Source of the DNA: Marinimicrobium alkaliphilum
GTDB taxonomy: Bacteria; Pseudomonadota; Gammaproteobacteria; Pseudomonadales; Cellvibrionaceae
Assembly (NCBI RefSeq): GCF_003259155.1
Contig: NZ_QGMQ01000001.1
Coordinates: 620,001-684,000, forward strand
Direction: 5' to 3'
Length of the DNA: 64,000 nucleotides
Translations under genes and position numbers: made by a program
The notes under the pieces: model-generated
What the model saw: only the letters and a program-made list of their open reading frames with translations
Database searches by the model: none
Told to the model about the DNA's origin: nothing
Shown here: positions 27,072 to 36,488 of the stretch, piece by piece
Numbering within the stretch: position 1 is the stretch's first letter
Layout of the letters: every line of letters starts with the position of its first letter

Positions 27072-27393
27072 ATGAATACTATTTAGAAAATTGGGATTGC
27101 TTTGACCCTGATTATTTTGAGCAGTCAAGCATCGGCTAATTGGACCGCTTATAGCAAGATTGAGAACATTAAGATGCTTAATGGAGGAAGCATCGAAGTG
27201 AGGTTGGAAGGTTCTTCTAATAATCGGTCAGGCTGTAATAGCGATATCTTTGTAATCCGGACGGGCAGCGCATATGAAGCGAGAATGGCCGTGATTATGG
27301 CTGTCCATATGGGGGATGTGCCAGTCCGATACTAGCTAGTATGGCTGTAGTGGCGACAGTATCAGTATCCGCTCCATACAGATTCGGCAGTAG
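27072..27393 (+). pseudogene. Small secreted protein gene broken by an early stop and a frameshift
   Basis: ATG 27072 has a good AAAAGGAAG upstream. Codon 5 is TAG (27084-27086), inside what would be the signal peptide: after it the same frame reads KIGIALTLIILSSQASA then a mature start NWTAYSK. The frame ends at TAG 27333-27335, but a +1 shift at about 27336-27340 opens YGCSGDSISIRSIQIRQ to a TAG at 27391-27393, which looks like the natural C-terminus with a Cys partner for Cys in SGCNSD. So two lesions are seen. A TTG at 27102 could allow a truncated product without a signal peptide n-region. Family not recognised. Confidence 0.65.
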
Positions 27394-27535
27394 TGTGACG
27401 CCGATACAAAAAGCAAGCTCGGGTCTACTGCCACCTGGTAATGGAGTAGGCTTTGAATGTATAAGGTGGCCTTTTGGCTGATGTTATACCTTTATCTCTT
27501 TAGCCAAGGAATGATCTATGAATTTGATAAAGTAT

Positions 27536-27607
27536 GGCGTGTAGTGATAGAAGTGCTCGACGCTGGAAAGTAGGCAGCTAGAGAGAGTCAGGCGGGCGCG
27601 CTCATTC
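27536..27607 (-). pseudogene. 72-bp fragment of the neighbouring PKD/propeller lipoprotein gene
   Basis: This segment matches 31786-31857, inside the large lipoprotein gene, at 65 of 72 bases by direct reading, on the same strand and without gaps. Read on the minus strand it encodes NERARLTLSSCLLSSVEHFYHYTP, against NERARLTLSGGLLSSVEHFYHYTP in the intact gene (segments quoted within the length limit are 24 residues split as NERARLTLS / LLSSVEHFYHYTP). The flanks do not match. It is a relic of a second copy or of a rearrangement. Confidence 0.8.
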
Positions 27608-27725
27608 TGGCGTTGGAGCGTGGAGAGAGCAGCATGTTTCTCGAACGGATGTGGTTGGCCTGGCACATCTCTATCAGTGTTGTCATGTGCGCGCTTTTCC
27701 GTAGGCGGTCGAGGGGGGGATAAAC

Positions 27726-27750
27726 CTCCAGGAAGCTAAGCCCCCTGGAG
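27726..27750 (-). terminator. Possible weak terminator after the G8 gene
   Basis: CTCCAGG (27726-27732) and CCTGGAG (27744-27750) form a 7-bp stem with an 11-base loop, eleven bases past the stop of the minus-strand G8 gene. In the minus direction it is followed by GTTTAT, only a short T-rich stretch, so termination may be weak. Confidence 0.35.
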
Positions 27751-27760
27751 ATATCGGGCA

Positions 27761-30700
27761 CTATCCGCAGTTAAGCTTGAAGCTTTGGCGAGCGTTTGGG
27801 AGGTCGTCTCTCATTTTTTCGATTCTTTCACCTTTCAATCTCATGAAGAAGTGAGAGGGTCCACTAAAGTATGAAGATGTTGTTACATTTTCAAGCTCCT
27901 CAATTGAGCCGACTCTTGTGGCGTTGTCGATCGAGCATTTTCCCGAACTGATTAGAACAATTACGGGCGATATATCTGACGCGCTATCAGCTGAATAGTT
28001 AATGCTCAAGTTACTAAGATTTCCCTGGTTTAAGTTTCGGACGTGATACTCATAGCCTTCATCCATGATCATTGAAAACTTATTGTAAAATTCAGTCTTC
28101 GTCTCGTCTATTTCGTGCTCATGTCGAACGTCGCCTTCATTGGGAGAAATTCTATTTACTCTGAACGGGATAGTGTTCTCTGTGCCCAGTACAAAGCGTG
28201 CGTGACTAATTCTGTAGTCACACTTGAGGGTCGAGACCTCTCCATAGCCGCTTGCGAGGTTGCAGCGGTTGTCAACTCTATTTATACGGTGGTCTGGTCT
28301 TAAGAGTCTGTTGGGTGTGCCAAGAAGGCTACCATCTTTGTCAAGTATTGCAGCCGTATAGGAGTCTTTCCAGTTTTGTGTAGTCGAAGTTAGATCAACT
28401 TTCCTTGCAATTAGACTAGGAGAAAATGTTAGATTCTCTGTTTGGTTAACATATCTTGCTGCTCCGCCCATCAGTAGAAATGCTGTTGGTGTGATATCTC
28501 TGCCATTCGCCCTTTTTTCAGTTTCTGGAAAATCGGCAAAGTGAACGCCGTTCAAATAAAATGGTCCGTCGTAAACGCGAACACCTGACATCGGCTCTCG
28601 ACGGTCCCAGTTTGTATTGCGTACGTAATAGTCGCCCCCTAATTCTCGCAGGTTGTCGCTGTAGCCAACAATCAAACTGTCAATCAACTCCTGATCAAAT
28701 GCAAAGAATGCAGAGGCCCCATTGTCTGCCAAAATAGCGTTTTCATAAACTGCTCGTGATCCTCGGTAATATATTCCTGTATTCAGATTCATATAGGCTA
28801 CGAGGTTTTTGAAGATGGGATAGTCAGACGGCTCGTAAACAACTCCATCAAGACGTCGGTTGTGGTCGCTCCCCCTGATTGGCGCGCCTTCATGGGCGCC
28901 ATCGTGAGTGATGCCAACTTTACTACTATGAGCGATATTGTTATCAAATCGAAAAGTGTTAGTGTAGGCGGGAAACGTATTTCCTCCGCTAGCTCTGTGT
29001 AGACAGTCGCTAGCGTTGCACTGCATCCTTTTCTTGAATGACATCCAGAATCCAGTGCCTTCTGACCCTGCTGCCACATTGTCATAGATATAGTTGGCAG
29101 GATTTGTTACCCAGAAAGTGGCGGGTGCGGCGTATCTAAAGTTGTCACCTCGGTGCTCACTAATCAGTAGGGCGTCATCCTCTTCTGGAATGCGTTTAGA
29201 CAGTATTCCAATGTTCCCGCGAATTATGTTGTGTGTTTCATTTCCGAGCTCCATGAAATATCCGTGCCCATAGTGGTCATAACATGTGTTTCCTTCTACT
29301 CGGGCATGGTGAGTTCCATGAATTGTTAAGCAGCGATGATAGGAGTCGTGAATACTTGAGTTTCTTATGAATTGACCTGATACATCTCCCATTAGATGCC
29401 AGTGAAAAGGGTACTTTCCGATTTTCCCCATTTGGCCGACACGATTGAACTCTACATTATCGATGAAGGCTTTACTGTTGTTCCCAGCGATCATCATGTG
29501 GGCACCGAAATTATTCTGAACGTGACTATCGTTTGCTGATGAGATTGATATGTTGCGAGATAAGTTCGCTACTTTTGCTCGCTGGTCAAGCGTCCAGCTG
29601 TTCCCTCTGTCGTTGTGGTAATACTTTGTCTCCCCCCAGTGCAAGTGCTCGACCGTTTCTTCAAGATCAATACGCCGTCCTCCATTTGAAATTGCCTTGA
29701 TGGTAAAGGTTGTCGCGTCTTTTGGATCAAAGCTTGATGATGTCACGACTATCGTATCGCCGGGTTTCCACGAGACGGCGCGATCTAGGTAGATGCTTTT
29801 GTCTCCGGGGCGTGCGGTTTGGTCCAAGTGAGTAAAACCTTCGTTTCCCGGTGCGCCGTGAAGTCTGATGGTGCCACCATTGTGAGCCACAAAAGCTTTA
29901 CTGCCCATGTGGTGTCCGCTTGACGAAAGATTGTCTATCGATTTCTTGCCTTTGAAGATGAAATCTAGATTTCCTGTGAACGGAGAGGATTCTGTACCGC
30001 ATTGGAGTCTCGCACTGGCTCCCTCGACAAGAATGCCTTCTGTTTTTATTTCGTATTCTCCATTGTTTCGGCAGAGGAGTTTTCCTTCTACCTTAAGCAG
30101 AGAAATATCCACTGACTGATCAATTATGACAGTTAGCTCTCGCGGTATGATTATATTTCCACTTCCCTTGTGATCAACCAGGTCGCTAAGGTTCACTTCG
30201 GAGGGGAAGCGCTCATTTCCGGAGCGTGTTAGCAGATTGTTGGGTGTTCCGTTTTGGGATATTCCGTGGACATAGATTCTTTCGTTGTGGTGGTCGACTA
30301 TATCGCTTCCCCTGACAGGTATTCGAAATCTATAGTTCCGCGAGTTTGTGTAACAGGCATTAGCAATAGCTTGGTTAGAGCTGCGATTAGCTTTTGAGCT
30401 TCGAAGGACGGTACCGCTTCCGACTGGTCCGCCCGCAAATAGGTGGACATCAATGGGGTCTGGATTGCCTACTTGGCAGGCCCACCCTTGCACAGAATAT
30501 TGACCATTGGAGCTATAAATTCCTTCAATGTGCCCAATTACATTAGGAGCGGGCGGGTTGGGCACTCGGTAGTCACCTGAGCCAATAAGTAGAGGGTTTG
30601 GCTGCCCGGGCCTTGATATCCCGTGAGCATATATTCGTTTCCCTTTGTGTGCCAGCGCTTGTTGATAGCTCATGGGAACTCTGTAGCGGTAAGCTGTGCC

Positions 30701-30970
30701 GTTGGATTGACACGCATTTGCAACTGCCGGCTCAGAGGAGCGATCTGCCTTCACGACTTTAAATAGTTGCCCGCTTCCTGCCGCTCCTCCTAGGTATATA
30801 TGCACGTCGATAGATTGATTTGAGCCTATTTCGCAGGCCCAGCCGCTGATGGCGTAACTTCTACTATAAGAATCAGGCGCTCTAACATGGCCGGTAACTG
30901 TCGCGTTAGCCGAGGCCGCTAGGACAGCGCTCGTCAAAATCAGGGTGATAACCCAGTTTGCGTATTTCAT
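27761..30970 (-). CDS. Secreted G8-domain right-handed beta-helix protein (CEMIP-like architecture)
   Basis: A 1069-residue secreted protein. Residues 1-23 are a Sec signal peptide ending ASANA. Two copies of a domain of about 110 residues follow (about 26-135 and 140-250), each with GWAC, IDVH, a GSG...K.xRSS core and HGIS. Residues of about 265-385 match the G8 domain: IIIPRELTVIIDQSVDISLL, KVEGKLLC and GILVEGASARLQCG segments. The remainder has the repeated N-x-I-x-x-N turns of a PbH1 beta-helix, for example IRNSSIHDSYHRCLTIHGTHH. Animal proteins combining G8 and such helices (CEMIP, TMEM2) degrade hyaluronan, so a role on extracellular glycans is plausible but inferred. AT-rich relative to its right neighbour. 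Cysteine-rich N-terminal domains suggest disulfides. Confidence 0.8.
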   Translation of the reverse strand: MKYANWVITLILTSAVLAASANATVTGHVRAPDSYSRSYAISGWACEIGSNQSIDVHIYLGGAAGSGQLFKVVKADRSSEPAVANACQSNGTAYRYRVPMSYQQALAHKGKRIYAHGISRPGQPNPLLIGSGDYRVPNPPAPNVIGHIEGIYSSNGQYSVQGWACQVGNPDPIDVHLFAGGPVGSGTVLRSSKANRSSNQAIANACYTNSRNYRFRIPVRGSDIVDHHNERIYVHGISQNGTPNNLLTRSGNERFPSEVNLSDLVDHKGSGNIIIPRELTVIIDQSVDISLLKVEGKLLCRNNGEYEIKTEGILVEGASARLQCGTESSPFTGNLDFIFKGKKSIDNLSSSGHHMGSKAFVAHNGGTIRLHGAPGNEGFTHLDQTARPGDKSIYLDRAVSWKPGDTIVVTSSSFDPKDATTFTIKAISNGGRRIDLEETVEHLHWGETKYYHNDRGNSWTLDQRAKVANLSRNISISSANDSHVQNNFGAHMMIAGNNSKAFIDNVEFNRVGQMGKIGKYPFHWHLMGDVSGQFIRNSSIHDSYHRCLTIHGTHHARVEGNTCYDHYGHGYFMELGNETHNIIRGNIGILSKRIPEEDDALLISEHRGDNFRYAAPATFWVTNPANYIYDNVAAGSEGTGFWMSFKKRMQCNASDCLHRASGGNTFPAYTNTFRFDNNIAHSSKVGITHDGAHEGAPIRGSDHNRRLDGVVYEPSDYPIFKNLVAYMNLNTGIYYRGSRAVYENAILADNGASAFFAFDQELIDSLIVGYSDNLRELGGDYYVRNTNWDRREPMSGVRVYDGPFYLNGVHFADFPETEKRANGRDITPTAFLLMGGAARYVNQTENLTFSPSLIARKVDLTSTTQNWKDSYTAAILDKDGSLLGTPNRLLRPDHRINRVDNRCNLASGYGEVSTLKCDYRISHARFVLGTENTIPFRVNRISPNEGDVRHEHEIDETKTEFYNKFSMIMDEGYEYHVRNLNQGNLSNLSINYSADSASDISPVIVLISSGKCSIDNATRVGSIEELENVTTSSYFSGPSHFFMRLKGERIEKMRDDLPNARQSFKLNCG

Positions 30971-31362
30971 TTCTAAGCCTTTCGCTATACGGTTTAAAGA
31001 TATGTCCTTCTACCTTGCTTTTCGCATAGGAATCATCTCGGGTGATGAGGATAAATTTGAGGGGCATGGAAGGGCGTGCTTAGAAATAGATGTTTTTCAG
31101 GCTGAGCTCTTCCTTGATAACTGCTTACCCGTCGTACGAATCATCCCTGGATGAATGCTATCAGATTGCAAGAGCGATAAGGCTATATCAATATAAGGTA
31201 GTTCTCAAGCTTAGATAATATTCTATTAGAAAGTTAAAGACTATAGATTTTGACGACTTAATAGAAAAGCCATGTTGACAATTGTCGGTTAATAGGTGGG
31301 TGCATCGTGGCATTGTTCGTAGCGGGCGTTGTTCTTGTCGGGCTCAGCGTGCCAATGTTTGA
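30971..31362. other. Intergenic region upstream of the G8 gene
   Basis: AT-rich stretch of about 390 bases. It should hold the promoter of the minus-strand G8 gene, but no convincing -35/-10 pair was found. A GACAATTGTC palindrome lies at 31277-31286. A reading frame of 69 codons at 30945-31154 on the plus strand has no coding character and no Shine-Dalgarno sequence. Confidence 0.4.
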
Positions 31363-31395
31363 GTAGGTCGGATTAGGCAAAGCCGTAATCCGACA
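31363..31395 (+). repeat. Single forward REP-like unit after the lipoprotein gene
   Basis: Forward unit with middle GCAAAGCCG, followed by AAGCGGCAC, the second common 3-prime flank type. It lies 65 bases beyond the stop of the minus-strand lipoprotein gene. Confidence 0.9.
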
Positions 31396-31460
31396 AAGCG
31401 GCACGATGTTTCCATCGGCGACACCGGTAAACGACCCATGTCGCCACCGGCTGTATTGAT

Positions 31461-34400
31461 TTAAAACACCAACGCTTCCAACGTAAACGTCGTTCCGCCG
31501 CCTTTGATGACCATCGGTGTACCATTGTCGATGATGTGTTTCGGGTTAACCACCGATTCAACCTTTCCGGTTTCTTCCCAACTGCCCACCGATAGCTGAT
31601 AGATCTTGTTATCACTTCCCAGCACCACCATGCTTTCCCCGTTCGGCGCAAATACCACCTGCTCGATGTCCTGATCGAACAACGGAGTCGCGAGGGTGAG
31701 GTCGTTGTACAGGACATCGCCACCGCCGGTGATCAGGTAGGCGCCGTCAGGCGTCGCCCAGAGTCGCCTGCCGAAGCGGATGTCCGGCGTGTAGTGGTAG
31801 AAGTGCTCGACACTGGAGAGCAGGCCGCCAGAGAGGGTCAGGCGGGCGCGCTCATTCCACCGGTCGCTCAGGGCGTAGCCAAAGTTGCCGTCTGGCATCA
31901 GGGTAATCCGGAAGCCCCATTCGTTTCGGAAGCTGTTCAGCCTGGCGCCGGTGTTGATGTCGTAGGTATTCAAACCGTTGACCCCGCGATTGGCTGAGGT
32001 GGCAACGAAGGTGTCCGGGCCGGTGACAGCCAGGTCATGGGGGTTGATATCGATCAGCAGAGTTTTGACTTGGGCACCGCTGTCCAGATCGAGGGCGACG
32101 ATGTAGCCGTGCTCGTTCTCAAAGCCCGAGTAACTGTAGTTGTTGACGCTGGTTGTGGTCAGCGCCAGGTAGAGGGTGTCGCCGTCAGGGGCTAGCACCA
32201 GTCGGTGCGGTGTATACGGGAAGTCGTAGTAACGGTCGACCTGGCCGTCGTCCAGGTTCATCCGGTACAGGCGCTGTTGTTGCCGGTCGATGGCAAAGAG
32301 CTGGTTGCGGGTGCTGTCGACCAGGGTTTCATCGACGCTGAACCCCAATTGATAGGAGGTGGCATCGGTAACGCTGACGCCCTCGTAGGCTCCCTCGGTA
32401 ATGTCCAGGGTGTGCACGATCTCGTCGATGGCGCCGCCACTGTCTTTGACCCGCAAACGGACGTCGTAGGTGCCGGGTAAGAAGAAGCGGTGCTCAAGTT
32501 CAGCGTTGGTGGTGTAGGCACCGAGCCATTCGCCGTTGTTGCCGATGTCCCAGCGGTACTGGAGATCGCTGCCGTCTTCGGCGTCGGTGCTGCCCGAAGC
32601 GTCGAAGTGTACAGCCTCGGCGGTGGTGCCGGGGCCGGCGTCAACGCTGAGTGATGCCTGGGGCGGTGTGTTGCTGCCGCAGTCGGCGCACGGGTGAGGC
32701 AGTGCGAGGATGTCGGTATAGCCGTCACTCGGCAGGATGTAGTAGACCTGGTCCTGATAGGGCAGTGCCGCACGGATGGCTGCGGGGTAGGCTTCGCTTT
32801 CAATCAGCTCCAGGGTTTCACTGTTGTAAATCGCTATGCGCCAGTCATGGTAAGTGGCAAAGAAAACTCCTTGTGCCGGGTCGATGCTCAGGTGCTCAAT
32901 CCGCTGCGGGTTCGGGGTCTCCTGTAAGTGCCGCACCAGTGTCAGCTGTTCGCTGTCGAAGATGTTTCCCGAGCGGGTAATGAGGCGGTCACCTGCGCCG
33001 GCGAACCAGCTGACGCCGTCGGTGGAGACGTAAGGCGTCGCGGCGTTGAGGCGGGTCAAGCCGTTGCTCTCGAGTCGAAAGCGCTCGAGGCTGGTGATGT
33101 AACTGCTGTTGTGGCTGACATACAGGGTGTCGTCACTCGGATGCCGGCGCACGTGTCCAAGGCCCAGGACTGTGTCGGCGGTTTGTCGATCGCCGGTGGC
33201 CAGGTCGAGTACCACGAGCTTGCTCTGGTATTGCATCTGTTGGGTCATTGCCAGGCGGCCATCGTGGGTCGCCTCAATGCTGAAGACCGGAAAGTCGATG
33301 CTCACCGTATCGACGTGGGCTTGTGTCAGCAGATCGATGACCGCGATGTAGTAGCGGGCGTCGTCGTTGTAGCCGCCGGCCGCTTGGTCACTGAGCAGTG
33401 CATACAGCGTTGCGCCATCGGCCGAGCGGGCAAGCCTTATGGGCGCCACGGTGAACTCGTAGTAGTGGCTGGCCGTGCGCGTGGGCAGATCGATGGCGTA
33501 CACCCGCTGGCGATTGCGGTCGGCGGCGTAGAGTATGCCGTTGTCGAGATCGGCGGTGAACGCGGCGAATTCAAAATCGAGAACGCCTTCGGTTCCATCG
33601 AGGACGGGTGTGGCATCGACCGTGCCGGTCGTGAGGGTGAGGGTTTTCTGGTCAACGCCGATCAGGCCACCGCTGTCTTTGACCTGGACGCTGACCTGGT
33701 AATTGCCGGCGACGGTGAAGCGATGGGTGAACAGGGTGTTGTCGGTGAATCCGGTGTACCACTGGCCGTCGATGGCCCAGCGGTACAGCAGGCTATCGCC
33801 GTCCTCGGCATCGGTGCTCGCGCTGGCATCAAAGTGGAGCGTGTCAGCGGTGGTTCCGGGTGCGGGTGTGTAGGTAAAACTCGCCTGAGGCGCGGTATTA
33901 CTGGCGCAGGTGGGGCAGGGGTGGCTGCCCTGAACCAGAGTCGGCCCTTCGGTGGTGTCGATGTAATAGTAGAGCGCGCCGTTGTGGTAGTAGCCACTCA
34001 TCAGGCCGGTGAATTCTGTGCGGGCGATTTCCTGCAGAGAGATTTCATTGTAGGTAATGGCGGTATTGTCGAGCACGATGGTGAATACACCTTGCTCGGA
34101 GTCGATCATGACCGCGTCCAGGTAGTGCCAGTTGTGGCCCACGAACCCGGCCTGGCTGAGGGTGTTGCTGTCGATAAAATGCCCGCCTTCGGTGATCAGG
34201 TGACGGCCGTCGGCGGTAAACCAGAGTCGGTCACCGATGCTGATATCGAGGTCTGTGATGCGGTTCGAGCTTTGCAGGGTAATGCCGGTACCGCCCACGT
34301 TGTAGATGTTGATGCGGTCGTGACCATTACGGGGTATGGCGTAGACGCGATCGAGCGTCGGGTGCAGCGCAAATCGGCTGCGGCCCTGCGCGTTGACCGC

Positions 34401-36326
34401 GCCCAGGCGAACGCCGCTGGTGGCGTTGTAGGCAATGAGTTGCCCGTCGTAGCTGAGGCTGGTGGATACGATCAGCTTGTTGTTGCGGGTAACGACCAGA
34501 TCGTACGGGCTGACCTCGGTGTTGATGGTCTGGTTGTACACCCGTTGCTCCAGGTCGAACACGGCCACGTGTCCGGGGTGGTTGTCGTATTGATACGACG
34601 TTTGCGGTTCCCGGTTGAGTGCCAGATAGAGTTTGTTGCCCTCGGGATTGAGCGCCATGCGCCCGGGGTAGCGGTTGAAGCTGAAATAGTGGACGGGCTG
34701 CCCGCTCTCGGTGCTGACGAAGTACAGGCGCTGGTTGCTCTCGTCGACCTGGTAGAGCAGGCCGCGGTCGGGGTCGGCCAGGGTGTGGTCGATGCTGGCG
34801 AGCAGGCTTGCATCGGCGTCGTCGATAGGCGTGCCGCTGTCACTGCCCTGGGCGACGTCAATGATGCGGGGGTGGGCGTGGCGCAGTCCCTGCGGGTCGC
34901 GCACTTGAACGCGTACCAGGTATTGGCCGGGAATGTCGTAGCGGTGCTGGTGTTGGGGGTCGCTGCTGAAGGCCGTGTCCCACTGACCGTCGCCGTTGAG
35001 ATCCCAGCGGTATTGTAGCTGCTCAGGGGTTTCGTCATCGGTACTGGTGCTGGCATCGAGGACTACCGTGGTCCCGGTATCGGGTGCGTCCGGACTGATG
35101 CTGAAGTTGGCGCGCGGGGCGGTGTTGTTGCGGCAGTCCGGGCAGGGGTGACCTTCGCGAATCAGGGTCAGGTCTTCGCCGATGTTGGTCAGATAAAAGG
35201 CGTAGGGTCCGGCCAGGTAGGCGCTTTCGATGTCGCCCATCAACTCGATGGTGCTGATGGGGTGCAGGGTAGTGCCGTTGAGGGCAATAATTTTATTGTC
35301 CGAGGTAACGGTAATCATGACCCGCTGGTAGTCATCATTAAACACATGCTCGATACGCTGGTTGGAATCCGTGAGGCTGTGATTGACCTGCAAGTCGCTG
35401 TCATTAAAGACGTCGCCGCCGCGGGTGAGCGCAAAGCTGCCGTTGGTGGACGGCCAGGCTCGGCCTTGGACGCGCGAGGGGCCGCCGTGGGGCGAGCTGC
35501 GGTTCTCAGACAAATGGCTGCCACCGAGGTTGGTGCGATAGAACTTGGAGGGCGACAGTCCGTTGGTGGCGACGTAGACCGCTTGCTGACTCGGGTGCAG
35601 GCTCAGACTGGAGCGTTGGTAGACACTGCCTTCGGTACGCGTGGTGCCATTGCGGTTGTAGTGTTTGATGCGGGTCCACTGGCCGGAGCCGGAGGTGACC
35701 ACATAGCTGCCATCGTCGAGCGCGACCATATCGAAAGGGTCCAGATCGACTTCGCGGGGGTCGCCTGCTTCCAGGGTGCTGAGGTCAATTGGCGTGATGT
35801 AGCCTTGCTGGTCTTCCTCCCAGCGGTAGGAACTGTGGTCATCGGTGATATGGGCAACGTAAAAATGCTCGCCGTTGGGGCTGATGGCCATCCGCTCCGG
35901 GGTGTCCTCGAAGCTGAGTTGGGCGATGTCATCACCGGTCATCATGTCGATGATGTCGAGCTGCTTGTGGTGTGCCGAGAGTACAAACAACCAGCGCCGA
36001 TGCGGGTCCGCCAGGGTCTGGGTCAGGTCCGCCGGGTTGAGGTTGAGCGTGGTGATGACCTGACGCGAGGGGTCGACGTCTTCGGGTTCCGGCTCCGGCT
36101 CAGGTTCCGGTTCGGGCTCAGGCTCTTCTTCCGGGGGCGTGGTTTCCGGGTCGGTGTCGCCGGGATCGGTGTCATTGTCTTCGCTATTGCCGTTGGTTGG
36201 CGCTGTGGTCGGTGGGGGCGTGTTGGGCGGGGTATCGTCGCCTCCGCCACCGCAGGCGGTTAACAGTGAGACACACAGGATCAGGCCGGCGAGGCCAAGC
36301 CAACGGGCAGAGGTTGAGATCATCAT
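31461..36326 (-). CDS. Large lipoprotein with alternating beta-propeller-like and PKD modules
   Basis: A 1621-residue lipoprotein. The signal ends in the lipobox LLTAC with Cys25 as lipid site, then a Gly run, a Thr/Pro-rich linker and a Glu-Pro repeat to about residue 85. Four related modules of roughly 310 residues (about 90-400, 500-810, 905-1215, 1320-1621) carry YVTN/propeller-like phrases such as FAIDRQQQRLYRM and LDPFDMVAL. They are separated by three PKD domains (about 400-490, 810-895, 1220-1310) recognisable by LDAS.STD.ED....YRW. A CPDC or CPTC-type pair (HPCPDCRNN, HPCPTCASN, HPCADCGSN) ends modules 1-3; the fourth lacks it. Such proteins are surface-exposed binding or adhesion factors; function here is unknown. 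High GC. Confidence 0.85.
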   Translation of the reverse strand: MMISTSARWLGLAGLILCVSLLTACGGGGDDTPPNTPPPTTAPTNGNSEDNDTDPGDTDPETTPPEEEPEPEPEPEPEPEPEDVDPSRQVITTLNLNPADLTQTLADPHRRWLFVLSAHHKQLDIIDMMTGDDIAQLSFEDTPERMAISPNGEHFYVAHITDDHSSYRWEEDQQGYITPIDLSTLEAGDPREVDLDPFDMVALDDGSYVVTSGSGQWTRIKHYNRNGTTRTEGSVYQRSSLSLHPSQQAVYVATNGLSPSKFYRTNLGGSHLSENRSSPHGGPSRVQGRAWPSTNGSFALTRGGDVFNDSDLQVNHSLTDSNQRIEHVFNDDYQRVMITVTSDNKIIALNGTTLHPISTIELMGDIESAYLAGPYAFYLTNIGEDLTLIREGHPCPDCRNNTAPRANFSISPDAPDTGTTVVLDASTSTDDETPEQLQYRWDLNGDGQWDTAFSSDPQHQHRYDIPGQYLVRVQVRDPQGLRHAHPRIIDVAQGSDSGTPIDDADASLLASIDHTLADPDRGLLYQVDESNQRLYFVSTESGQPVHYFSFNRYPGRMALNPEGNKLYLALNREPQTSYQYDNHPGHVAVFDLEQRVYNQTINTEVSPYDLVVTRNNKLIVSTSLSYDGQLIAYNATSGVRLGAVNAQGRSRFALHPTLDRVYAIPRNGHDRINIYNVGGTGITLQSSNRITDLDISIGDRLWFTADGRHLITEGGHFIDSNTLSQAGFVGHNWHYLDAVMIDSEQGVFTIVLDNTAITYNEISLQEIARTEFTGLMSGYYHNGALYYYIDTTEGPTLVQGSHPCPTCASNTAPQASFTYTPAPGTTADTLHFDASASTDAEDGDSLLYRWAIDGQWYTGFTDNTLFTHRFTVAGNYQVSVQVKDSGGLIGVDQKTLTLTTGTVDATPVLDGTEGVLDFEFAAFTADLDNGILYAADRNRQRVYAIDLPTRTASHYYEFTVAPIRLARSADGATLYALLSDQAAGGYNDDARYYIAVIDLLTQAHVDTVSIDFPVFSIEATHDGRLAMTQQMQYQSKLVVLDLATGDRQTADTVLGLGHVRRHPSDDTLYVSHNSSYITSLERFRLESNGLTRLNAATPYVSTDGVSWFAGAGDRLITRSGNIFDSEQLTLVRHLQETPNPQRIEHLSIDPAQGVFFATYHDWRIAIYNSETLELIESEAYPAAIRAALPYQDQVYYILPSDGYTDILALPHPCADCGSNTPPQASLSVDAGPGTTAEAVHFDASGSTDAEDGSDLQYRWDIGNNGEWLGAYTTNAELEHRFFLPGTYDVRLRVKDSGGAIDEIVHTLDITEGAYEGVSVTDATSYQLGFSVDETLVDSTRNQLFAIDRQQQRLYRMNLDDGQVDRYYDFPYTPHRLVLAPDGDTLYLALTTTSVNNYSYSGFENEHGYIVALDLDSGAQVKTLLIDINPHDLAVTGPDTFVATSANRGVNGLNTYDINTGARLNSFRNEWGFRITLMPDGNFGYALSDRWNERARLTLSGGLLSSVEHFYHYTPDIRFGRRLWATPDGAYLITGGGDVLYNDLTLATPLFDQDIEQVVFAPNGESMVVLGSDNKIYQLSVGSWEETGKVESVVNPKHIIDNGTPMVIKGGGTTFTLEALVF

Positions 36327-36488
36327 CGGTCGTTACGCCAAAAAATTAGTGTGATTGTTCTTAATGGCGGGCTATGCGTCCTGACAGCGAGAGGTGGCAT
36401 GCGTCCCTAGGCATCGAAATTATCATATAGATTAGACAGAAACAAGACGGTTTTGGTCGTGCTAGTCGGTATGGTTGGGTGCCTCAGG

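Larger units (their letters stand above)
27394..27760. other. Gap containing a gene fragment and no complete gene
   Basis: Between the broken small gene and the G8 gene. It holds the 72-bp fragment at 27536-27607 and a hairpin at 27726-27750, both listed separately. No intact reading frame with coding character was seen on either strand. Confidence 0.6.

Noticed and set aside
30945-31154. Short plus-strand frame upstream of the G8 gene
   Set aside because: It lies in the promoter region of a minus-strand gene, has no Shine-Dalgarno sequence and no recognisable composition.
32928-35018. Long plus-strand frame of 696 codons opposite the lipoprotein gene
   Set aside because: It is the antisense of a high-GC coding region; the minus-strand frame has the signal peptide, lipobox and PKD domains. 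Similar antisense frames were dropped at 35148-36263, 58672-60015, 62781-63602, 53897-54634, 49812-50645 and 57825-58679.
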